Source: Candidatus Bipolaricaulota bacterium
GTDB lineage: Bacteria > Bipolaricaulota > Bipolaricaulia > RBG-16-55-9
Direction: 5' to 3'
DNA: 19,110 nt
Assembly: GCA_018609825.1 (NCBI GenBank)
Contig: JAHEOA010000191.1
Span: forward strand, 1-19,110
Numbering within the stretch: position 1 is the first letter of the stretch; the number at the start of each line of letters is the position of its first letter. Below are positions 14,461 to 19,110 of the stretch, piece after piece. A program made the position numbers and the translations under genes. Below the pieces are notes generated by a model. It was not told where the DNA came from. It was given only the letters and a program-made list of their open reading frames with translations, and did not search any database.

Positions 14461-14474
14461 GCGAACCGCGAACC
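14461..14474 (+). repeat. Tandem 7-bp repeat in the accB upstream region
   Basis: GCGAACC occurs twice without a gap (14461-14467 and 14468-14474), followed by a partial third copy (AGCGATC). It lies about 50 bp before accB in the 211-bp region shared with the divergent CNNM-type gene. A TTGACG (14412-14417) resembles a -35 element but has no good -10 at 16-18 bp, so the accB promoter is unclear. The repeat might be a regulator site; it may also be chance. Confidence 0.3.
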
Positions 14475-14522
14475 AGCGATCACGGGGCTGGATAACCTCA
14501 CCTGAACGGGGGATGGGCGAGG

Positions 14523-15014
14523 GTGAACATCGACGACATCGAGACGCTCATCAAGCTGTTTGACCGCTCGGGACTGGGCGAACTGGAGCTCGAACAGGGC
14601 GAGACGAAGTTGGTGCTGCGCCGCACGCGGCCCGACTCCTTGGGTCCGGTGCACACCGACACGTCCGTGGGGGAGCGCTCGGCGTCGCCGGACGCGTCGC
14701 AAGGCGTGTCTGGGTCGTCCCGGTCGCCGGAGGCGCCGGCGCCGGATGGCGGGGCCAGCGAAGACGCGGCCGAGGGCTACGTCGTCAGTTCGCCCATCGT
14801 TGGGACGTTCTATCGGCGTCCCTCGCCCGAGGAGGAACCGTACGTCACCGTCGGCGATCGGGTCGACGCCGGCGACACGGTCTGCATCGTCGAGGCCATG
14901 AAGGTCATGAACGAGGTGCGGACCGAACGCGCCGGCATCGTCAAGGAGGTCCTCGTCGAGGACGCGGCGGCCGTCGAGTACGGCCAAGCCCTCATCCGGA
15001 TCGATGAGTCCTGA
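14523..15014 (+). CDS. accB: Biotin carboxyl carrier protein of acetyl-CoA carboxylase
   Basis: 163-residue BCCP, the carrier subunit that moves carboxybiotin between biotin carboxylase and carboxyltransferase in the first step of fatty-acid synthesis. The N-terminal helical part (1-40) is followed by a flexible Pro/Ala/Ser/Gly-rich linker (about 40-84) and the C-terminal biotinyl domain, with the thumb region TFYRRPSPEEEPYV (95-108) and the biotinylation site EAMKVMNEV, where K127 takes biotin. The start is a GTG (14523); no in-frame ATG precedes it, and a G-rich stretch (GGGGG at about 10 bases, GCGAGG next to it) serves as a weak Shine-Dalgarno. It overlaps accC by 11 bp, so the two subunits are probably translationally coupled. 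The accA/accD carboxyltransferase genes are not in this window. Confidence 0.97.
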   Translation: MNIDDIETLIKLFDRSGLGELELEQGETKLVLRRTRPDSLGPVHTDTSVGERSASPDASQGVSGSSRSPEAPAPDGGASEDAAEGYVVSSPIVGTFYRRPSPEEEPYVTVGDRVDAGDTVCIVEAMKVMNEVRTERAGIVKEVLVEDAAAVEYGQALIRIDES

Positions 15015-16365
15015 GCGATTGTTCAACAAAGTGCTCGTGGCCAACCGGGGCGAGATCGCGCTGCGGGTGGTCGAGGCCTGCCGACAGCTCGGCATCCCGT
15101 CCGTCGCGGTCTTTTCCGAGGCCGACCGCGGGGCGCTGCACGCCCAGCTCGCCGATGAGGCCTACTGCATCGGCCCGGCGCCCGCGCGCGACAGCTACCT
15201 CAACCTGGCGGCCATCATGAGCGCGGCGGAGATCTCGGGCGCCGACGCCGTCCATCCCGGCTACGGCTTCCTCGCCGAGGACGCCCAATTTGCCGAAGTG
15301 TGCGAGGACTCCGGGCTGACGTTCATCGGGCCTTCCCAAGAGACCATGCGCCTCACCGGCGACAAACTGGCCACCAAACAGGCCCTGGAGGCGCACGAGC
15401 TGCCGACGGTGCCGGGCACCGACGCCATGTCGAGCGAGCCCGAAGCCCAGGAGGCCGCCGAGCGACTGGGCTATCCGCTCATCGTCAAGGCGGCGGCCGG
15501 CGGGGGCGGGCGCGGGATGCGCTTCGTCCACGATGCCTCAGAGCTTCTGCCGCGCTTCCATGCGGCCCGCCGCGAGGCCGAAGCCGCGTTCGGCAACGGG
15601 TCCGTCTACTTTGAGAGACACCTGGGCGATGCGCGCCACATCGAAGTCCAGATCGTCGCCGACGGGTACGGCCACGTCGTCCATTGGGGCGAGCGCGAAT
15701 GCTCCATCCAGCGCCGCTACCAGAAGCTCATCGAGGAGACGCCCGCGCCGAACTTGGATCCCAAGCTCCGCGAGCGGGTCTGTGGGACGGCCGTGGAGGC
15801 GGCCCGCGCCCTCGGCTATCGCAACGCGGGCACCGTGGAATGTCTCGTCTCCGGCGAGGCCTTCCATATCATCGAGATCAACGCCCGCATCCAGGTCGAG
15901 CACCCGATCAGCGAGATGCGCGCCGGGCGCGATCTCGTCATGGACCAGATCCGCATTGCCGCGGGCGAGCAACTCGCTTACGCGCAGGACGATCTCGAAT
16001 TGACCGGCCACGCGATCGAGTGCCGCATCAACGCCGAGGATCCGCTCAACGACTTCATGCCCGCGGCCGGGGACCTTCGCGTCGTGGGCTGGCCCGGCGG
16101 GCCGGGCGTGCGCATCGACACCCACATTTACGACGGCATCCGCATCCCGCCCAACTACGACTCGCTCTTGGCCAAGCTGATCAGTTCCAGTGACAACCGC
16201 GACGGCGCCCGAGCGCGGATGATCGGCGCGCTTCGCCGCCTCCAAATTGAGTCGCTGCCCACGACCGCCGAGCTGTGTCTGGAGATCCTGGAGCATCCCG
16301 TCTTCATCGCGGGGCATGCCACCACGCGCTTCCTGGAGGAGCAGTTGACCCAGACGCAAGGCTGA
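15004..16365 (+). CDS. accC: Biotin carboxylase subunit of acetyl-CoA carboxylase
   Basis: 453-residue ATP-grasp enzyme that carboxylates biotin on BCCP using bicarbonate and ATP. The N-terminal domain has FNKVLVANRGEIALR (7-21) and DAVHPGYGFLAED (81-93); the glycine-rich ATP loop is KAAAGGGGRGM (162-172); EINARIQVEHP (291-301) holds the metal- and bicarbonate-site residues N293, R295 and E299; ECRINAEDP (339-347) carries the conserved catalytic Arg (R341). The Thr commonly found in MNTR is Ala here, a mild change. Length agrees with stand-alone AccC (about 445-455). The ATG at 15004 lies within the end of accB (11 bp overlap). Other ATP-grasp biotin carboxylases (propionyl- or pyruvate carboxylase subunits) are similar, but pairing with a short BCCP makes AccC the best call. 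Confidence 0.96.
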   Translation: MSPERLFNKVLVANRGEIALRVVEACRQLGIPSVAVFSEADRGALHAQLADEAYCIGPAPARDSYLNLAAIMSAAEISGADAVHPGYGFLAEDAQFAEVCEDSGLTFIGPSQETMRLTGDKLATKQALEAHELPTVPGTDAMSSEPEAQEAAERLGYPLIVKAAAGGGGRGMRFVHDASELLPRFHAARREAEAAFGNGSVYFERHLGDARHIEVQIVADGYGHVVHWGERECSIQRRYQKLIEETPAPNLDPKLRERVCGTAVEAARALGYRNAGTVECLVSGEAFHIIEINARIQVEHPISEMRAGRDLVMDQIRIAAGEQLAYAQDDLELTGHAIECRINAEDPLNDFMPAAGDLRVVGWPGGPGVRIDTHIYDGIRIPPNYDSLLAKLISSSDNRDGARARMIGALRRLQIESLPTTAELCLEILEHPVFIAGHATTRFLEEQLTQTQG

Positions 16366-16386
16366 ACGTCCGCACCTGACGAGCCG

Positions 16387-16415
16387 TTGCACGCCCTCCG
16401 ACGACCGCATAGAAT
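16387..16415 (+). promoter_or_regulatory. Sigma70-type promoter of the ffh-rpsP-khpA-trmD run
   Basis: TTGCAC (16387-16392, 3 of 6 consensus) and TAGAAT (16410-16415, 5 of 6) with a 17-bp spacer, located in the 118-bp gap between accC and ffh. The start would be near 16422, leaving a leader of about 60 nt. The -10 hexamer is identical to that of the CNNM-type gene in this window, which gives some support. Confidence 0.55.
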
Positions 16416-16483
16416 GGATTAATCGAGGACTGATCGAGCCCACAAGAGGCACCACTATACCGAGCGGCTCAGACGGATTGACC

Positions 16484-17800
16484 ATGTTTGACGCACTCAG
16501 TGAGCGACTCAACAACGCGCTGACCAAGCTGAAGCGCAAGGGCAAGCTGACCGAGAATGACCTCGACGAGGGTCTCCGCGAGGTCCGGCGAGCGTTGCTG
16601 GAGGCCGACGTCAACTACAAGGTCACCAAGCGCTTCGTCGACAGCGTCCGCGAGAAGGCCGTCGGGCAGAACGTCATGGAGAGCCTGACGCCCGGCCAGC
16701 AGATCATCAAGATCGTGCGCGACGAGCTGACCGAGCTCATGGGCCAGCAGGCGCACGATCTCGATCTGTCCGCGCGCCCCGCCGTCTGGATGGTCGTCGG
16801 CCTGCAAGGCTCGGGTAAGACGACGACCACGGGCAAGCTGGCCAACCACTACCGCAGCCAAGGGCGACAGCCATTGTTGGCCGCCACCGACGTCCATCGG
16901 CCCGCGGCCATCGACCAACTGGAGCAGCTCGGCTCGCAGCTCGACCTGCCGGTCCACGGCGACGGGGAGACCGCGCGCGACATCGCCGAGGGCGCCTTGG
17001 ACGAGGCCAAGCGGCGCACGCGCGACATGGTGCTGGTCGACACGGCGGGTCGATTGCAGATCGACGAGGAGCTCATGGCCGAGCTCGTCGATATCAAGGC
17101 GCGCGTCGAGCCGAGCGAGATTCTCTTGGTGGCCGATGCCATGACGGGTCAGGAGGCCGTCTCCATCGCCGAGACGTTCCACGAACGCCTCGGCCTCACG
17201 GGCATCGTCCTCACGAAGATGGACGGCGACGCGCGGGGCGGCGCGGCGCTGTCGATGGTCGAGGTCACGGGCGTGCCCATCGTCTTCCTCGGCACGGGCG
17301 AGAAGTCCGATGATTTGGAAGTGTTCCATCCGGATCGGCTGGCCCAGCGCATCCTCGGTATGGGCGACGTCCTGGGCCTCATCGAGGACGTGGAGAAGCG
17401 CGTCGACCAGCAGCAGGCCGAGGACCTGGCCAAGAAGCTGGAGGGCGACAAGTTCACGCTGGAGGATTTCCAGGAGCAGCTCTCCCAGGTTCGCAACTTG
17501 GGACCGCTGGATAAGCTCATGGAGAAGATGCCCGGGATGAGCGAGGCTCAAGGGAACGTCGAGGTCGACGAGGGCGAGCTGACCAAGGTGGAGGCGATCA
17601 TCAACTCCATGACGCGCTGGGAGCGCCGCCATCCCGAAAGCCTCAACGGCAGCCGCAAAAAGCGCATTGCGGCCGGATCGGGCACCCGCGTCCGCGACAT
17701 CAACTCGCTGTTGAAACGGTTCAAGGAAGCGAAGAAGATGATGAAGCAGATGAAAAAGATGGGCGGCGACGCCGGCCGCGGCGGCGGCTTGCCATTCTGA
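16484..17800 (+). CDS. ffh: Signal recognition particle GTPase Ffh
   Basis: 438-residue SRP54 homologue that binds signal sequences and 4.5S RNA and delivers ribosomes to FtsY at the membrane. The N domain starts MFDALSERLNNAL; the G domain shows the P-loop GLQGSGKTT (106-114), TDVHRPAAIDQL (135-146), DTAGR (186-190) and TKMDGDARGG (244-253). The C-terminal M domain is Met-rich, with MEKMPGM and the RNA-binding part GSGTRVRDINSLLKRF, then KKMMKQMKKMGG and a Gly-rich tail. Length is normal. The ATG at 16484 gives the usual MF start; an in-frame TTG two codons earlier is less likely. The Shine-Dalgarno is weak. The gene for the SRP RNA is not in the window. rpsP follows after 87 bp, as in several bacterial phyla. 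Confidence 0.98.
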   Translation: MFDALSERLNNALTKLKRKGKLTENDLDEGLREVRRALLEADVNYKVTKRFVDSVREKAVGQNVMESLTPGQQIIKIVRDELTELMGQQAHDLDLSARPAVWMVVGLQGSGKTTTTGKLANHYRSQGRQPLLAATDVHRPAAIDQLEQLGSQLDLPVHGDGETARDIAEGALDEAKRRTRDMVLVDTAGRLQIDEELMAELVDIKARVEPSEILLVADAMTGQEAVSIAETFHERLGLTGIVLTKMDGDARGGAALSMVEVTGVPIVFLGTGEKSDDLEVFHPDRLAQRILGMGDVLGLIEDVEKRVDQQQAEDLAKKLEGDKFTLEDFQEQLSQVRNLGPLDKLMEKMPGMSEAQGNVEVDEGELTKVEAIINSMTRWERRHPESLNGSRKKRIAAGSGTRVRDINSLLKRFKEAKKMMKQMKKMGGDAGRGGGLPF

Positions 17801-17821
17801 TTGAAGCTCCCGCGGCATTGT

Positions 17822-17847
17822 CGAGGCCACCCGCTTTGGGGGCCTCG
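17822..17847 (+). promoter_or_regulatory. Strong hairpin in the ffh-rpsP spacer
   Basis: CGAGGCC (17822-17828) pairs perfectly with GGCCTCG (17841-17847). Inside, after a single bulged A, CCC pairs with GGG around a GCTTT loop, giving about 10 bp in total. No T tract follows, so it is not a standard intrinsic terminator. It sits 40 nt before the rpsP start and leaves the rpsP AAAGGAG free. It may be a processing or mRNA-stability element, an attenuator, or an S16-related control site. Confidence 0.6.
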
Positions 17848-17887
17848 TGGAGATCGAGAGAGCACAAACGCGAAAGGAGACACAACC

Positions 17888-18157
17888 ATGGCCGCCAAAA
17901 TCCGTTTGAAGCAGGTCGGCAAGCGAGGCCAGCACACGTTCCGGGTCGTCGTGATCGAGGGGAGCAAGCCCCAGGACGGCCGAGTCTTGGAAGAGATCGG
18001 GCACTTTGATCCGCACTCCGACGAGCTCCACGTCGACGAGGGTCGAGCCCTCGATTGGCTCAGCAAGGGCGTCCAACCCAGCCAAAGCGCCAAGCAACTG
18101 CTCACCCGAGCCGGCGTCCGACAGGACAAGGACGTCCGGACCGGCACCGGTGCCTAG
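17888..18157 (+). CDS. rpsP: 30S ribosomal protein S16
   Basis: 89-residue S16, an assembly protein of the 30S body. The N-terminus MAAKIRLKQVGKRGQHTFRV with VVIEGSKPQDGRVLEEIGHFDP and the later DWLSKGVQPSQSAKQLL are diagnostic. Length is typical of short S16 forms. The ATG at 17888 is set by AAAGGAG 8 bases upstream and by the conserved start; a longer reading from an upstream TTG would be spurious and would run through the hairpin. The gene follows ffh and is followed by khpA after 58 bp. Confidence 0.98.
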   Translation: MAAKIRLKQVGKRGQHTFRVVVIEGSKPQDGRVLEEIGHFDPHSDELHVDEGRALDWLSKGVQPSQSAKQLLTRAGVRQDKDVRTGTGA

Positions 18158-18178
18158 GGCCGTTCTGAGTCCGCCATC

Positions 18179-18211
18179 GTCCGCGCCACACTCGTGCGCG
18201 GACGGGAGTCC
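18179..18211 (+). promoter_or_regulatory. Overlapping hairpins around the khpA ribosome-binding site
   Basis: GTCCGCGC (18179-18186) pairs over 8 bp with GCGCGGAC (18196-18203), loop of 9 nt. The last four bases of that arm, GGAC (18200-18203), can instead pair with GTCC (18208-18211) around a GGGA tetraloop. The khpA Shine-Dalgarno GGGAG (18204-18208) is free in the first structure and is mostly loop plus one paired base in the second. No T tract follows, so termination is unlikely. Confidence 0.5.
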
Positions 18212-18215
18212 GTGA

Positions 18216-18494
18216 ATGCTGCGCAAGCTGCTGGAGTTCCTCATCCGTCCGTTGGTCGAGGACATGGCCAACGTGCGGATCGAGTGCACGGAGACGCCGA
18301 CCTTGACGCTGTTCTGTCTCTGGGCCCGCAAGGGGGACTTGGGGCGCATTCTCGGGAAGAAGGGCCAGACGATCGAGGACATTCGCCGTGTGATGGAGAC
18401 CGTGGCGGCGCGCGAGGATCGCGAGGTCATCATCGACGTGCTGGAGCAACCGAAGCCGAAGTCCAACAAGAGGAAGCGTTCGTCCCCGTCCTGA
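18216..18494 (+). CDS. khpA: KH-domain RNA-binding protein KhpA
   Basis: 92-residue single KH-domain protein (KhpA, YlqC), which in other bacteria forms a complex with KhpB/Jag and binds many RNAs. The N-terminal LRKLLEFLIRPLVED is typical, and the RNA-binding GxxG loop is GKKG (47-50) in RILGKKGQTIEDIRRVM. A Lys/Arg/Ser-rich tail (about 79-92) is longer than in some relatives and may add RNA contacts. The ATG at 18216 has GGGAG 7 bases upstream, within a potential hairpin region. The position between rpsP and trmD is the conserved one, but rimM, which often lies here too, is absent; trmD begins 3 bp after the stop. Confidence 0.95.
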   Translation: MLRKLLEFLIRPLVEDMANVRIECTETPTLTLFCLWARKGDLGRILGKKGQTIEDIRRVMETVAAREDREVIIDVLEQPKPKSNKRKRSSPS

Positions 18495-18497
18495 GCG

Positions 18498-19110
18498 ATG
18501 CGCCTCGACATCGTCACGCTGTTTCCCGAGTTGATTGAGCCCTACTTCGGCGGCGGGCTGTTGGGCGCGGCGCGAGAGCGCGGCGTCCTGGACGTCCATC
18601 TGCATCAACTCCGCGACTACACCGCCGATAAACATCGTCAAGTCGACGATCGGCCCTACGGCGGCGGGCCCGGCATGGTCCTCAAGCCCGAACCGTTCTT
18701 CCGCGCGGTGGAGTCGTTGGAGGACGCGCTCGGGCGGCGACCGCATGTGGTGTTGACGTCGGCACGCGGCGGCGTCTTCGACCAAGCCAAGGCCCGTGAG
18801 ATGGCCCGTGAACGAGCGATTGTCATGCTCTGCGGGCGCTATCAGGGCGTCGACGAGCGCGTGTCGACGATCGTGGACGACGAGCTGACCGTCGGCGACT
18901 TCGTCTTGAGCGGCGGCGAGCTGCCGGCGCTCGTCATGGCCGAGGCGATCGGGCGCCTCGTGCCCGGCGTGGTCGGCAACCTCGACTCCCGGGAAGCCGA
19001 CTCGTTTGCGGCGTCGGAGCAGTTGGGCCCGCCCCAGTACACGCGCCCGGTGGAATTCCGCGCCATGCGCGTCCCCGAGGTGCTGCTGTCGGGCGATCAC
19101 GCCGAGATCG
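18498..19110 (+). CDS. trmD: tRNA (guanine-N1)-methyltransferase TrmD, C-terminus cut by window edge
   Basis: TrmD methylates G37 of tRNAs to m1G with S-adenosylmethionine, preventing frameshifts. The frame yields 204 codons; the family is usually 230-255 residues, so a short C-terminal part is missing. The SPOUT trefoil-knot motifs are present: VDDRPYGGGPGM (49-60), LTSARGGVFDQ (86-96), LCGRYQGVDERV (111-122), VGDFVLSGGELPA (132-144), R153, and the flexible linker with EADSF (166-170), whose Asp matches the catalytic Asp. The Glu of the usual CGRYEG motif is Gln at residue 116 (codon CAG at 18843-18845). The start at 18498 is 3 bp after khpA; no clear Shine-Dalgarno beyond the end of khpA, so coupled translation is likely. 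Confidence 0.96.
   Translation, partial: MRLDIVTLFPELIEPYFGGGLLGAARERGVLDVHLHQLRDYTADKHRQVDDRPYGGGPGMVLKPEPFFRAVESLEDALGRRPHVVLTSARGGVFDQAKAREMARERAIVMLCGRYQGVDERVSTIVDDELTVGDFVLSGGELPALVMAEAIGRLVPGVVGNLDSREADSFAASEQLGPPQYTRPVEFRAMRVPEVLLSGDHAEI

Noticed and set aside
16469..18517. A 682-codon minus-strand frame opposite ffh, rpsP and khpA
   Set aside because: It mirrors the third codon positions of three well-conserved genes, and its product shows no domain.

Overview
This is a GC-rich bacterial chromosomal window of about 19.1 kb, densely packed with protein genes. I see no rRNA or tRNA gene, no CRISPR array, no insertion sequence and no phage gene. It mixes a conserved information-processing block (ffh, rpsP, khpA, trmD), the fatty-acid genes accB and accC, a remA homologue, and a long accessory metabolic run. 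Gene content (a RemA-family protein outside a gmk/rpoZ setting, HyuA/HyuB, a Tat-exported FG-GAP propeller) suggests an uncultured or little-studied GC-rich lineage. I cannot assign a phylum from the sequence alone.

Minus strand, 1-12080: ten genes read in one direction, in transcription order msrB, PLP-dependent decarboxylase, amidase, tex, hyuA, CHY zinc-finger protein, MazG-like pyrophosphohydrolase, Tat-exported eight-repeat beta-propeller, hyuB and purH (cut by the left edge). Four junctions overlap: decarboxylase/amidase by 8 bp, hyuA/CHY by ATGA, propeller/hyuB by ATGA, and hyuB/purH by 8 bp. The largest gap is about 131 bp. A promoter-like site precedes msrB. The two hydantoinase/oxoprolinase subunit genes, normally adjacent, are separated here by the zinc-finger, MazG-like and propeller genes. 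This is the most unusual part of the window.

Minus strand, 12369-14311: a two-gene unit of a 56-residue ribbon-helix-helix protein followed by a RemA/DUF370 protein, and upstream of it a CNNM/CorC-type membrane protein with CBS domains. The CNNM gene has a good sigma70-type promoter and is divergent from accB.

Plus strand, 14523-19110: accB and accC overlap by 11 bp and encode the biotin carrier and biotin carboxylase of acetyl-CoA carboxylase. A sigma70-like promoter follows, then ffh, rpsP, khpA and trmD (cut by the right edge). rimM, commonly found between rpsP or khpA and trmD, is absent, and trmD starts 3 bp after khpA. Strong hairpins lie in the ffh-rpsP and rpsP-khpA spacers. No intrinsic terminator with a T tract was found on either strand.

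How the genes work together: the plus-strand block supports membrane protein targeting, ribosome assembly, tRNA modification and lipid synthesis. The minus-strand run looks like small-molecule nitrogen metabolism (amide hydrolysis, amino-acid decarboxylation, ATP-driven lactam/imide ring opening) joined to nucleotide housekeeping (MazG-like, PurH) and an exported calcium-binding propeller. The joint function of that run is inference. All substrate assignments are open.
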